From: Ascidia mentula
Taxonomy: Eukaryota > Chordata > Ascidiacea > Phlebobranchia > Ascidiidae
Assembly (NCBI GenBank): GCA_947561715.1
Contig: OX387203.1
Coordinates: 7,254,001 to 7,318,000, forward strand
Direction of reading: 5' to 3'
Length of the DNA: 64,000 nucleotides
Part shown: positions 1-14,000 of the stretch, one piece after another
Position numbering within the stretch: the stretch's first letter is position 1
Layout: every line of letters starts with the position of its first letter
Position numbers and translations under genes: made by a program
Notes under the pieces: generated by a model
The model's database searches: none
Told to the model about the DNA's origin: nothing
Seen by the model: only the letters and a program-made list of their open reading frames with translations

Positions 1-65
1 TCTGCTACCATAACGAAGCCAGTTTTGATCATCATATGAACGGACAATATTCGTTTTTATTTTAC

Positions 66-1553
66 TTGTATAGTTGAAGTTTGCAGAAAACTTCATGGCT
101 GTTGTTTTTTTGGGACCGGTTTCCATGTACACTCGCAGGAAATATTTGTGATATAAACTGGAGTTGCCGGTCACTGTTCTCATCCGTTCACTGGGATTAT
201 AAATCTGGGAATATGCAATGTAACGTATATACCAAATTTTGTGAAACGTGTAAAATATGTAAAAAAGGTATTTTAAAACTTGCATCGTAACTGATTTATC
301 AGAGAAACCAACAGTTTAGGAACATTTTTACCAAACATCATCCAGTTTAAAAATTCTTTGAACATCTTTTGTGAGAACGTGTATATAATTATACATGCAT
401 GTAAACATAAAAAATATTTAGCTTGCCTCAACCAAGTCCGACTTCTCTGAAAACTCAACATTGTGCAATAATAAGTGTAGCAAGTAGGATTGCTGTAGTT
501 GTGGCTTATCTACTACCAAGTTCCAACCGCATTTGGTGTTGGGAGGGGCAAAGGATGGAAAGTTCGGGGTTGAGAAACTACCAGAGAGAAGGAGTGTGGA
601 ACCACACGGATTGACTGCATAAAAGTCATAACAAATTTAAATGATAATTAGTGTCAAAGTATTTCTTGCCATCGGCTGTTCTACTTGCATAACAGTTTTG
701 ACATGCTTTATGAACGTGATGGAATAATAAACTAGTATAGCGAAATAAACAGCACCAATACACATATAATCGATAGAAAATTACCTTCCATGTATTGAAG
801 ACGAAAGGATATTCCTTTAGACCTCCAAGATGGCCGCCGGGGCCCAACATGCTTAACCATTGCCGTTCCATTGTTCACGACAATTTTGACGTCATTTCCG
901 GAAGTTTGCGCAGGAAAACTGACAATGGTGTAAATCCCATCATACACCTGCAAAAGACGATTTTTGTTGGTGTGATTTACAGCAACAGTTGTTTCGTAAT
1001 ATTGCTATATGAAAGAACAATATGCTATGGGTTAGTGAGATAAGAGTATTTATAAATGAGTCTAAAAAGAAAGATTTAATATAGGTCGTTATCACTTTTG
1101 TAATAAGCTATCTTATTGAGACATTTTTTTTGCAAAAACACAAATGATTCTTGCAAAGTTTAAATTAAATGATATTTAACAGCGCATTAATTCGCTTAAA
1201 TGCATTTTTACAAGCATGTTACGCTGTATCCTACCTGGATTGACGATCCCCAGGTTTGGGAGTGGTTCACAAAGTGCAAATAAACACTTTTTCCTGGATT
1301 AGTTGCCCTTATTATCCAATCACAAGATGTCGAGTCATTTGCATAGTTTTGGATTTCCTGCAGTCTGGTTGTGGCGTTGTAAAAACCGCCACATGCTTAA
1401 GGAACAGTAACAGACTGTTTCACATATATAATGAAATTATCCACGTGCATAATAACGAATTTAAATGCAACTGTGGCGAAAGGAACCTTACTTACCCGAT
1501 GTTTTACATAACACGACGGCCAGAGCGATGAAAACCATTGGCAAAATTAGCAT
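66..1553 (-). CDS. Gene A4: secreted multi-CUB protein, 5' part only
   Basis: Fourth, leftmost member of the tandem CUB array, truncated by the window edge. Exons in coding order: 1553-1496 (signal peptide, MLILPMVFIALAVVLCKTSG), 1395-1235 and 947-785 (CUB1), 614-427 and 204-66 (CUB2). Frame is open and splice phases (1-0-1 per CUB) match the other three genes. CUB1 starts with Cys and carries the C-x-W pair typical of the first half (CDW); its second half begins VYDG and ends in an aromatic-rich strand. The donor after exon 4 is GC (GAG|gcaagc), as in A1 but unlike A2 and A3. The sequence and upstream DNA are clearly more diverged from A1-A3 than those are from each other, so this is an older copy. 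Remaining six CUBs are expected left of position 1. Probable secreted extracellular protein; function unknown. Confidence 0.8.
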
Positions 1554-2677
1554 TTTTTTCCTGAAAATATCCAAAGCACACAAATAAGCACGCGGTTATT
1601 TTCCTGAAAAATGATTGGCTTAATTTGCATGTTTAGACAAACATAATCCTTCACTGATTTGTTGCTTGCAATCGATTGATCTAAAACTATTTCCTCTAAC
1701 GTATGCGCTGGACTTTAACTATCTTTGCTACCTCAAAAGATGCGACATTGAATTTATCATAGCGTTCCTTTCACCATCATAACTCTAACGGAAGCACGAT
1801 CAGGTCACGATTCGAGAGAATTTCGCTTCACTGTCGCTGAAGCTAAACGCGATGTTGCGAATAAGTTTCCTTGCTTGACACTTACTAGTATCACGCCCGG
1901 TTTCGGACAAAAGCAACCAAACGCACGTCGGCGTCCTAACGGAAGTTCTAGTTTATGACAAATAACATCCCTGAATTTGAAAGGTTTAACCGTTTATTAG
2001 ATGCGTCTCCCGCCACTCCCGTATATCTTTATTGAAGCTGTAAGTCGTTTACTATGACTTTTATCAAGGCAATACAATGTTCGTTTACAACTGTTCTGTT
2101 ATGTTTCCCAACTGAGTTCCGTTCTCGAGGTGGTTATTTACGATTTCCTTTTATCCTTCCACGATCTACACAGGGTCTATAGGGTATTACCTACTGTTAT
2201 AAACCTGATCAAGTATGCAACATTCTAACATCGTAATCACTCGACTGACTAACCGTTACTGTTACTGGGATATCATGTTGTTTATCATCCAATGCTATTT
2301 AAATAACGATAAACAAGTTGAAAACGTGTGCTGCAGCGACTTTTTATTTGCACGTTTCAAACATGTCTAAACCGTGTTTTAATCGAAATAAATTTTGTCC
2401 TTAACCTAATGCTGGACAAAACCATTGTTTTAAACAAACTTGTCGGAGTAAAGCCTGGTTTAATATATTACATACAGTATGTCTATATATGTGTAATAAA
2501 AAAATAACATACATTTGTCTCAACCTATATGATTACATAATAAAACTACACAATTTGATTGGCAAAAATGGACAAACAATCAAATAGATCAGTTCCAATT
2601 TCTGTGGCCTCTGCTTTACATCAACGACAGTTGTTTATTGAACTTAAATATCAGTCAAAAATTTCATGGTAGAAACT
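1554..2677. other. Intergenic region between A3 and A4
   Basis: About 1.1 kb between the stop codon of A3 and the start codon of A4; it must hold the A3 3' end and the A4 promoter. A minus-strand AATAAA (plus-strand tttatt at 2634-2639) lies about 40 bp past the A3 stop. The A4-proximal part does not resemble the block conserved upstream of A1-A3. No other coding potential is seen. Confidence 0.6.
2634..2639 (-). terminator. Poly(A) signal of gene A3
   Basis: AATAAA on the minus strand about 40 bp after the A3 stop codon. The same position downstream of A2 (11017-11022) also reads AATAAA, while A1 has AATATA at 19363-19368. Conservation between copies supports its use. Confidence 0.55.
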
Positions 2678-5600
2678 CTAAACAGTATTGCGTGTTGGCC
2701 TTGGTTTGCGCTCAAATCCTAATTGGTATGAAACATCAAAGAAAATCCTCTTCTTGATTCTATTGTCCAGTGCAACGAATACTTGAATCGGTTTAGAATC
2801 GTGAAACACTGCCCTTTGTGCTGGTGATATGGTCGCCCACGCTCCCATTCGGTCTGTATATACCTGTCGATTAAAACAATTATATCAGTTATTCTTTACC
2901 CTTCTTCCGCTTTTGCTTTCCAAAAATGGCACCAATATGACTCAAATTTGAGACTCTTGTATAGATTAAATCTTGTTTTGTTTTCCGAAACACGACACGA
3001 TAATAGTAAAAACCCATGACAGTCTTTGAACACATAAAAACTACTTGCACACTAATGTGCGTAACGTGCAGTGAAAAGCAGACCTTCAATGCCGCCGTCG
3101 CAGTCGATGTGTTAAAAACGTTCACTATCAGAATAAGCCGACCGCTTCCCACAAAGTTCCATCCGCAAACAGTACTAGGTTGATTCGAAGCTGGTATTTC
3201 TCTCGACGAAAATTGTCCTTGATTTCCATAAATATATCGTCCACATGTTGGCACTGGAAAGTAACATTCAGCATTAAACTTGGAAATCGCCTGTAGCATT
3301 TTTGTTAAGATTATATCACAAAAACGTTTTTACGTTGTTAAGACTAGGTGCCGTAAAACATATATGCTCTGAGCGCAAGAATAAAATGCAAAGCCTACCT
3401 TGCAGATAAGGAAAAGTCAGTAAAGCCCCTGTGAAAGATACACGGGCAGTTTGCGAGTGGATAACAAAGGCTTCGTTGAAAGACTCGCTACGATCAAACA
3501 CCCAATTAATCTAAAATATGTAGATAATAACTTTTTTAACTTAGATTAAAATTATCTATTTCGAAGAGGCAAAACCTGTGGTCAAGTCGTACAGCAGGAT
3601 TCTCACTAATGGAACTTAAAACTGTTCAAATTTGCCATTAGTTTCGGTTTTGATCAACAACAAAAAAATAAGTGAAAGCATTTAGATTTTTTTTCACTAT
3701 AAGTACATTATTTATCTTCAGTGCGACCGCCAAATATTAGAGACAAAACATTAAACAACATAGCAGATATGTACCGAAATGTGGTTGAATAATCCATTAT
3801 GAGCCTGCATTCGTTCAATATAAATGAAAATGCTGTTTGATGGTTCAGCAGTGATCGTCCATTCGCAATCAAAATTTGAATTAACCAACGTCGCTTCTGG
3901 CATTTCAAAAGAGATCATGGATTGTTCCGTGGCTTTTGCGCGAAATGTTCCGCCACAAACTGCCACAAAACGAATAGATTCATCCGTTGAAATATAGAAA
4001 CGTTTTTTCGCAAGTTATAGTTACAGTGCATTATCACAAGGTCTCGGGCAGTTTTGTTATATTTTGCATGAAACTAAACGTAACCCGAACGTAATATTGT
4101 AAGTGTAAAATATAAGACTAAGAAATATTTGTTATATATATTATATCACACGCACTAGCGGCATAATAAGGTAGGACAAATGCCTTTAAGCAAAAGCTTT
4201 AATTCATCAAAAGTTACTTGAAATTTAAGAATAATTGCTACAAACTTTTCATATCAAACTCTCCCCAAAGTCTACTGCTAGAAAGAGAGCGGTTTGCAGT
4301 TTCAAAGCGAACACGAAGAACTCCATTTGCAGTAAATAACTTGTCGTTGGTTGTGTTGCTCAGGAGGTTATAACTACGGCGATTAACATGCACCTAACAG
4401 AAGGCTTATTTTATTAATTTTCCACATAAAGAATGAATACCTTGCGTTATTGAGTATAGTGTTAAGTCAATCGAAAAGTAAAGCCCTTTGTTTCTGATCA
4501 ATATTTTTGTGGTTCAATCTTTCAAGAAATGTATACTTATTTACAAAATCAGAAAGCTGATCTTTATCAGATATCAGTCCAGCAGTTTTCCTACAATTCT
4601 TAGATTTGCGGCATTACCACGAAAATGTCGTTGTCCTGATCGATCTGTGAAGGGTTTCTTATGACAAGAGTTCGCAACCCACTTATTCCTTGTGGAGGGT
4701 AAAATGTCCATTCGCATATCAAGTTTGGTTCCGCTTTTTGCGGGTAGTTAGGTGAGGAAATAATTCCCTTGGTGGAATTCGTCGAAAATCCACAGTTCGG
4801 TACTAAAAAACATATCGGAATTAGTTCAACAGTAATGATTGCCCGCTTACAAAAGCTCGCAAGTATTTTTTTGCATTTAACGTGTATGTTAAAGAGATTA
4901 TGTGTTTTCGTGTTTAGTATGTTACAGAGATGCTATACCTTCTCTGTATACAATGGAACGGCCAGGACCTTCTGCTTCATACCAGAAGTCAACTTTAACC
5001 GGAAATTTGCGAGCAACCAAATCAATTGTTTCCGTACCATCAACATAACTTACAATTTGTGATAGACCTTCAAAGACCTGCAAACGTGAAGCAGTCGTCC
5101 AACGTTTCCATCTCACAACAACAAATCAAAACTTGAAAATGTTTTCTTTATGATTTGAATTATTGTATGGATGGTATTTAATGCAAAAAGTCCACAACAG
5201 TGATAGATGGCAGCTTGCTTTCTTTTGTCTTAATATCTATCGTTTTTAGTGGGTTAAGGTTTACCTTACCCTAGTTGAACTGCAGCACTCTGAGAAAAAG
5301 GAAATTCTTGAAATCTTTATTTGAATGCTTTTTGACGGCGCGGAAGGGTTGATTACAAAATTGCACGATACATAATTTTTGGGTTGAAAAAACGGAAAAC
5401 CTGGAGTTGTGATGGTTCGAGAATTAGGAGATGCCGTAAGAACGTATCGACATACTGCAAAAAAAATCCATAAGTATGTTAAGTTTTAAGATATATGTTG
5501 GTTTGTCACATTTCAATGCAGTAAATACTTTTTTTCCATGGGGTATTTGACCAATATTTGATGTATTACATAATATCTCACCATTGAATCGGTACGTAGC

Positions 5601-8600
5601 CTTGAACGGTTTCCCTGCAGTTGTACCAGAATTGTAATACACACGTAGAACATCTTCTGTAGCAAAATTTCTGTACTGATCCTGGTACAAATCTGTCAGA
5701 AAGCCATGCATGTCGTAGACCTTGGTAACAATAAAAGGTGTTTGGCAAAATATATTACGCAACTGTTTCTCTACGGTTCTAATTTTTGAGTGGTTGCTGT
5801 CATATGCAAGTCACAAAAAAAGTGTTGTTTTTCATGCAAATATAACACGTAACATATATACAATTGTACCTGTAGAACGGCATCCGGGTCAGTGCTGTGT
5901 TGCACGGTGTCAAAAATCATTTCGAAAATATCCTCATCTTTTTCAGTTGGTTTCGTACCATATAAATTCCATGCGCATTGCGTGTTTGGTGGAATTGATT
6001 GTGGGAAGTTGTTCGTACTCACTGTTCCGTCCAAGTCGCTGGTATCAAAGCCACACTTTGTCACTGTAAACATTTATTTACGATATGGTTTCCATGATTT
6101 TTATAGTTTAGATGTGAAAAAAAGTTAACTTCGACGCCAGTCTTTCTCAAACTATACGTGCTTGTGGGGCTGCTTAAAAAAGATTGGATGCTGTTCCTCT
6201 ATGCCATTTCGTATATTTTTGAAGGCATAAACAAAACCCATTTCCATAGCATATTTTGATACCAAGAAGCTTGAATTAATTCAGGTCGTAATATTTGAAT
6301 CAGCATAAAGTCAGGCGTGTTGCATTGCGCATAAATAAAACTTGATTGCGCTAACGTTCGGTTTTATTACTTCCTGCTACTTAATGCACATTTCTCAGTC
6401 GGCGTCCAAAAAGACAGGAAATGCGTAATGTTAGCGGTTTCATTACGTTGCCAATTTTGACTGCCTTAAACAGTTACTGTCGCGCATATTGGAATTAACG
6501 TTGCACAATCTTTGGTGTTAGCACAATCTGTACCACGATATGCTACTTTTCAAAACTGGCGATTTCAATTAATTAAGAAACAATATAAACAGTTAAGAAT
6601 AATACATGTCATATATTGTTTAGAAAAGACTATTTATAATCTCGGCCTGAATCTCGCTTCAAATTATTTTTTTACAGGTGTGAGAAATGGCTGTTTGCTG
6701 GTAATAAATTCTACTCATTCTGTACGTCTACTGCGTTTTCGTTTTATGAGCCTTACCTTGCGAATAAACTAAACGAAAGCCGCGCATGATACCGGTGGCT
6801 GTTATTTGAACCGATGGAGAATGGACAATCAGATTAAAGGGATCGTAAATGAGTTCATATTTCAAACTTCCAGATGTAGAGAATATGGGGTGAAGAATAT
6901 TAGGATGGGAACTGTTTGTAAGTAGGATCTAAAAGAAGCAATTGAAAACAGGCGTATATAAAAACTTATGATATTCGATTTGCTGAGAACAAACATCATC
7001 TCACTTCAATGGTGCCGCCGCCGCTATACCGTTCCGTAGTAATGTTTAAAACTTGTACTTTAATGCTTTTGCTGCTGGACAGTGGTCGTATTGTCCACGT
7101 ACATAGCAAGCTACCGACGTCATATGATGGGTAGCCGGGCGTTTGTAAAATCTGTTCATTGTCTGTTGCTGTCACATTCCTGATGCAAGCTACAAAAAGG
7201 ACATGTTGCTATTTTATGAGTTTTTCTATTTGTTTATGAGTTTTATAATCGTATCATGGAGTGATTTTGGTAGTCTTCTTTTCTGTTACCTTATCCGTAC
7301 TACAACCCAAACTAAATTTAACTTTAGTCTTTTACATTTGTAGTTGAAACTTGCTGTAAACTTCAGGGCTGTTGTCGGTTCGGAACCAGTTTCCATGTAA
7401 ACTCGTAGGAAAGATATGTGATGATAACTCGAATTGTCGGTCACTGCTCTCATCCGTTTACTAGGATTATAAACCTTTGAAAGACGTAGGAAAGTAATTA
7501 CGTAGTTTAGAGTTGTTTTTTAGCAGCAGTATCGTATGAAAATTTCGATTGAAAGTCATTCTGTTTATTTGAGGTAAATTACCATTAGTCTCCGGAATAC
7601 ACATTCGCAGGATTTTTTTACCTCCGAGGTAACCACAGGAATAAATTAGGTCAACACGAAAAAACACGGCTTACCTCAATCAAGTCCGATACTTTTGAAA
7701 ATTGGACATTATTCAAGAACAACTCGAAAAAATGCGATTGTTGTTGTTTCTCATCTGCAACCAAGTTCCAACTACATTTGGTATTGGGTGGTGCAAAGGA
7801 AGGATAGTTTGGAGCAGAGAAACCTCCAGAATGAAGAAACGTTCCACCACAACGATCGACTGCAAACGTGGAGGAAAAGTCAGCAATTACATTAGTTGAA
7901 CTAACTAGCTATGATGTGGCAATCACTTGGGTAATACAAAATTTCCACTGTTAATTAATGAAAAATTACCTTGCATGTATTGAAGATGAAAGGATATACC
8001 ATGGATACCATGGGACTCGAACGATGGTCCCAAGTGTCTGACGATTGCCGTTCTATTGTTAATGACAAATTTTTCGTCTTTGCCCGAAGATGACTCAGGA
8101 AAAACAGCAACAATGTAAATTCCATCTAACACCTAGGTAAATTAATATTCAAAAACACGTTTTTCCAGTTTAAACTGTTATAAACTTCAGAACGAGGCAT
8201 TCTTTGTATTCATACGTGTATAAAAACACCGCCGAGCCTTTTTCTACTAAAAATTTACACATTTCTGATGTTTAACAATCCACTATTTAGTCATTAAGAT
8301 TTGGTTGCAAACTTACTTGATTTTTTATGAATCAATTAACCTGTGTGTATACCTGAATGGACTACCTGAATGGATTTCCCAGTTTGGGAGTGTTCAACAA
8401 AGCGCAAGTAAACGCCCTTGTTTGGACTTATTGCTTTTATTGTCCAATCACATGATTTCGTGTTTTGTGGAAAACTGGATGTTGTGATTTCTTGTAGTTC
8501 CGAGGTAGCATCGTAAAAACCGCATCCTAAAAAAGAATCGATTGTTTAAAATAATCGGCAGAAAGCTCTCAAACAGTAACTTATGTGAATACAAATGTTT

Positions 8601-9505
8601 TGTCCCAGCGATCTTAATTAGTTTACAGTCATTTAGTGCAAGTGGCAAGTTTACCTAAAACAAAACTGTAAATTTTGTATTTGGTTTTTGACCCTATCGG
8701 AGGCATAATTGCTATTTTACTCTAATGTCATGCTCCACAGAATCGAACGACACCAAAGTTACAGAAACTATCATAACAACATTTCACAAAAGAGTTATTT
8801 CGTCGTTATTCTGGTTGATTATGAGGTTAGCAGGCTTGGCAGCCCAGGCATTGCAGCCTAGCTGGATCAGCCACTTTTTCCTGACAAGCCGGATGTAATC
8901 GCCAAGCAAGGACCTGCGCAATGGGGCGATCCTGTCAGTCATGCCATTGTATGAAATATTACTGTGTTATCTGATACGGTAGTAGAGATCCCCTACGTAT
9001 AAGTGAAGGTTGCCTGGTAAGTTGTGCGCTTGCACATCAGTGTACCTTGCCACTGAGCTCCTGTGGCTCAGTTGGTAGAGCGTTGGGCCTGATTAGTTGT
9101 TCAGTTTAAACCTCACCGGGAGCTTGATTTTTCAAATCCTGCTACGGCTTGTCAGGAAATATTGGCTGATCCAGCTAGGCTGCAATGCCTGGGCTGCCAA
9201 GCCTGCAAACCTCATGATCACGATACGTTAGTTGTAATCCCCAAGCAAGGACCTGCGCAGTGGGGCGATCCTGCCAATCATGCCATTGCATGAAATATTA
9301 CTGCGTTATTCTGGTTGATTGCTTTTTTATAGTAACAACATCACAAATTGCCTCAACTTCCTTAGATATTGACCAAAACAACCAAAAAAAGACGCAAATT
9401 GTTTTGTTTTCAATGTATATGCATTTATAGAATTACAAACAAACTACCCGACGTTTTGGATATTCCGACGCTCATAGCGACAAAAACAAGAGACCATAAT
9501 GCCAT
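2678..9505 (-). CDS. Gene A3: secreted protein with eight CUB domains
   Basis: Complete 17-exon gene, predicted 901 aa. Exons in coding order: 9505-9448, 8526-8366, 8132-7970, 7859-7675, 7474-7336, 7189-7005, 6928-6757, 6063-5870, 5720-5582, 5454-5270, 5077-4939, 4802-4618, 4393-4246, 3959-3775, 3510-3399, 3253-3084, 2863-2678. Exon 1 encodes a signal peptide (MALWSLVFVAMSVGISKTSG). Each following exon pair encodes one CUB domain: first half with Cys and C-x-W, second half often starting with VYD or IY. All CUBs lack the second cysteine pair of classical CUBs. No transmembrane segment or GPI signal; the protein ends in a basic tail (ERKPRPTRNTV) as in A1 and A2. Every exon length satisfies the phase rule and the whole frame is open. 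Intron 1 carries a 483-bp mobile element. Secretion is inferred from the leader; partners are unknown. Confidence 0.85.
8351..8373. repeat. Short direct repeat duplicating a splice donor in A3
   Basis: The 10-mer acctgaatgg occurs at 8351-8360 and again at 8364-8373. On the minus strand each copy carries CAGGT, giving two possible donors for A3 exon 2. Only the upstream one (exon end 8366) keeps phase 0 into exon 3; the downstream one would shift the frame. Confidence 0.6.
8821..9303. mobile_element. SINE-like foldback element in A3 intron 1
   Basis: A 483-bp insertion absent from the same intron in A1 and A2, flanked by a perfect 17-bp target-site duplication (cgttattctggttgatt at 8804-8820 and 9304-9320). 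It contains long inverted arms (about 8821-8890 and 9147-9216), a direct repeat of about 70 bp (8896-8964 and 9235-9304) and, between the arms, a tRNA-like head with a perfect A box (tggctcagttgg at 9064-9075) and a decayed B box near 9131-9140. The long duplication is typical of LINE-mobilised SINEs. A related piece sits in intron 40 of gene B (44690-44892). Confidence 0.75.
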
Positions 9506-11051
9506 ATTTCCTGCGAAAGTAAGATACGTCACCAATAGTTTACTGGAATATTTTTCAAACCATATTTTTATATCTTAGTTTTTAATTTACATCAATCTGT
9601 ACTTCCCTCTGGAATAAAACTCCTTTCTTTGACAACTGCACTGGATTGTCTGTGAATATATTGGCCCATTCTACCGATAACCTAATTTTTTTTTGTTCGC
9701 TGTGATATTTTGCGGTCGTATTGAAATATAATGAAGTCTATTTCTGCTATACCACATCACAGAAACGCATAACTTCTCGTAAAGAGGAAATCGTCAGTGC
9801 TACTGCAGCAGAATGGGTAGTAATTCCCAGAATCTCCCAACAGCATCATTTAAAAGCCGATTTGGCATGTCTGCTACACTGAGTTTGGCGCGGTGTTGCG
9901 CAAAAAAGCATCACGGCTTAGGCCGGAATCACGTCAATGCACGCACGTCGGACAAAACACTTTTCCGAAATCGCTGCTTCCAAAATCTTGAATATTATAA
10001 ATATTTTGTATTGCTATAAAAAGGTAATTAGTTTTTACTGATAACACACGAAACTGTTCTATGATAGGGTGCTGGAAGCACAATATTCCGTATTGTTCTT
10101 GACGTTTCCAGAGCCAGTCATAAAATCACATTTAACACAAGGCACCGTAGATGTCGGTAGTCCTGGGTCGTTCCATTAGACTCATATTATATTTTAGCTA
10201 CAAATATATTGCATTGTGTTATATATCCGATTCTTTTAATTAAGAAATGTAATTGTTGTAATGGTGTTTGTGATGTGGGTACGAATCCATGTTAGCTTTG
10301 TCACTCGTAAGAGCATTCCGAGTTATTCCTTTTTTATAATGGCTGCCTCCGTTAATACTTCTTTCCCGGTAGCCGTTAAATCACTTCGGGTTCGGACTAC
10401 AACGTATGGGTAAAAATTATTTAGTAAATCTCCCTCATCCCCGCTTCTGAGTTGACCATCGAGGTCCGAAAACACACCTTGTCCTTCATCAGGGGGCAAG
10501 TGTCCCATCAGTTCTATGATTACAATTGTTTCTATTATTCCCAACTGATTCACGTTGTCGGAGCGGTTGTTTGTCATACGATTTCCTTGATTTTCACGAT
10601 CTAAACAGGGTTATTACTTACTGTTATAAATCTGCTCAACCGCATCGTGATATTTAATATTCTAACATCGTAATCGAATGACTAACCGCCGCTGTAGCTG
10701 AGATATGTGTTTATTATGTAATGCATTTTGAATAGCCATTGAACAAGTGGAAAACATGTTTGGAAGAGCTTTTTTATTTGTACGTTAAAAACAGATCTAT
10801 ACTGTGTTTAATGTATATTAATTTTAGTTGATATATATGTGTAATGGAATTGTTCTAAATATAACGGGTGATACTAAATTTGGGCATCCAATTTGTGTAA
10901 ACATATAAGATCATGATTACATGATAAAACTACACGTTTTTTTGCCAATAATAGACAAATAATCAAATAGATCATATCCAAATTCGGCGGCCTCTCCTTT
11001 ACATCAACGGCAGTTGTTTATTCAACTTAAATATCAGTGATGGCAAAAACT
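9506..11051. other. Intergenic region between A2 and A3, with conserved upstream block
   Basis: About 1.5 kb. The A3-proximal part (roughly 9790-10150) is shared with the regions upstream of A2 (about 17900-18280) and A1 (about 26240-26640), including a stretch containing cacggcttaggccgga. It is a candidate promoter or 5' leader. The part 10320-10600 belongs to a dispersed repeat also seen at 18480-18860, 27430-27770 and 29760-30110. A minus-strand AATAAA (11017-11022) serves A2. No coding potential of note. Confidence 0.6.
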
Positions 11052-14000
11052 CTAAACAATATTGCGTGTTGGCCTTGGTTTGCGCTCAAATCCTAATTGG
11101 TATGAAACATCAAAGAAAATCCTCTCCCTGATTGTATTGTCCAGTGCAACTAATACTTGAATCGGTTTAGAATCGTGAAACACTGCTCTTTGTCCTGGTG
11201 ATATGGTCGCCCACCTTCCCATTCGGTCTGTATATACCTGTCGATTAAAACATTTATATCAGTGATTCTTCACCCTTGTCCAACTTTTGTTTTCCAAAAA
11301 TAGCACCAATATGACTCAAATTTGAGATGTAACACCACCACAGCGGGAAACACGCCAAAAATTATCTCATTGTATCTTAAACTCTTGTATAAACTAAATC
11401 GTGTTTTTCTTTCAGAAACACGATACCATAATAGTAAAAACCCATGACAGTCTTTGAACACATAAAAAACTAATTGCACACTAATGTGCGTAACGTGCAG
11501 TGGAAAGCAGACCTTCAATGCCGCCGTCGCAGTCGATGTGTTAAAAACGTTCACTATCAGAATAAGCCGACCGCGTCCCATAAACTTCCACCTGCAAACA
11601 GTACTAGGTTGATTTAAAGCTGGTATTCCTCTCGACGAAAATTGCCCTTGATTTCCATAAATATCTCGTCCACATGTTGGCACTGAAATGTAACAATGAG
11701 CATTAAACTGGAAATCGCCTGTAGCGTTTTTGTTTAGATAATTTGACAAAAACGTTTTTCCGTTGTTAACATTAAGTGCCGTAAAACATATATCTTCTAA
11801 GCGTAAGAATAAAATGCAAAGCCTACCTTGCCAATAAGAAAAAGTCACTGAAGCCCCTGTGAAAGATATACGGGCAGTTTGCGAGTGGATAACAAAGGTT
11901 TCGTTGAGTGACTCGTCACTTCGATCCACCCCATTAATCTAAAATATGTAGATAATATCTTTCTTAATTTAGATGAAAATGACCTATTTCGAAGAGGCAA
12001 AACCTGTGGTTAAGTCGTACAGCAAGTAACTCCCTGATGGGACTTAAAACTGTTCAAAGTTGCCATTAGCTTTAATGAACAACAACAAAAAACATGTAAA
12101 AGCATTTAGATTTTTGTGCACAAACATTATTTATCTTTATTGCGACCGAATATTAGTGGGAAAATGTTACAACAACATAGCTGATATGTACCGAAAAGTA
12201 GGTGAATATTCCATGATCCGGCATTCGTTCAACGGTAATGTGAATTCTGTTTGATGGTTCAGCGGTGATTGTCCATTCGCAATCAAAACTTGGATTTACA
12301 TGCAACGCTTCTGACATTCCAAAAGAGCTCAAAGATTGTTTCGTGGCTTTTGCGCAAAATGTTCCGCCACAAACTGCAACAAAACGAATAGATTCATCCG
12401 TTGAAAAATACAAGCGATTTTTTGCATGTTGTGGTTACAATGCATATTACCAAGGCCTCGGGCAGTTTTGTTGTATTATGCATGATACAGAACGTAACCC
12501 GAACGTAATATTATAGGTGTAACAAATTGGAATTAAAAATATTTGTTATATATAACATATCATGCACTAACGGCATAATAAAGAAGGACAAATGCCTTTA
12601 AGCAATAGCTTTACGTCAACAAAGTTAACTTGAAATTTAAGACTAATTGCTACAAACCTTTTATATCGAACTCGCCCAAAAGTCTACTACTGGAAAGAGA
12701 GCGGTTTGCAGTTTTAAATCTGATACGAAGAATTCCTTTCGCAGTAAAAAACTGGTCGTTGGTTGTGTTGCTCAGGAGGTTTTCACTGTTGCCGTAATCG
12801 CCATACACCTAACAGAAGGCTTATTTCTATAATTTTCCACATAAAGAACAAATACCTTTTTTGCGTTATTGAGTAAAGTGTTAAGTCACTCGAAAAATAA
12901 AGCCCTTTGTTTCTGATCAATAAGTTTGTGGTTCAATCTTTCAAGAAACATATACTTATTTACAAAATCACAAAGCTGTGAAGTTCTTTAAAAAATAAAA
13001 TGGGTGCAGCAGTTTTCGCACAATTCTTGGATTTGCGGAATTACCACGAAAATGTCGTTCTCCTGATCGATCTGTGAAGGATTTCTTATGACAAGAGTTC
13101 GCAACCCACTTATTCCTTGTGGAGGGTAAAACGTCCATTCGCACACCATGTTTGGCTCCGCATTTTGCGGGTAGTTCGGTGAAGAAATAATTCCCTTGGT
13201 GGAATTCGTCGAAAATCCACAATTCGGTACTAAAAAATCGAAATTAGTTCAACGGTAAATGGCTCGCATGGGGTAATGCAAGTATTAACGTGTAGATTTG
13301 AAGAAGATGTGTTTTCATGTTTAGTGTGTTACATACATGCTATACCTTCTCTGTTTTCAATGGAACGGCCAACACCTTCTTCAACAGACCAGTAAGCAAC
13401 TTTAGCAGGAAATTTGCGAGCAACGAAATCAATTGTTTCCGTACCAGCATCATAACCTCCCAGTTGAGATGGACCATCAAGGACCTGAAATTGTTCAACG
13501 TGATGCAGTCGGTCAAATTTACCATGGTTTGAATTATTGTATGGATGGTATTTAATGCAAAAAGTTCACAACAGTGATAGCTAGACGCTTGTTTTCTTTT
13601 GTCTTATTTGCTGTCGTTCTCAGTGGGTTAAGGTTTACCTTACCGTAGTCGAACTGCAGCATTCTGAGAAATAGCGATTTCCTGAAATCTTTATTTCAAT
13701 GCTTTTTGACGGCATGGAAGGATTGATTTCAAAATTGCACTCTATGTAACTTTTGTGAATGAAAAACGGAAAACCTGGAGTTGTGATGGTTTGGGACATT
13801 GAAGATGCCGTAAGAACGTGTCGACATTCTTCAAAAAATCCATAATTTTGGTAAGTTTTCAGATAAATGTAGGTTTGTCACATTTCAATGCAGTAAATAC
13901 CTATTTTTCCCCGAGGTATTTGACTAAAATTTGATGTATTACACAATATCTCACCACGGTATCGGTATGTAGCCTCAAATGGTTTCCCTGAAGTCGTACC

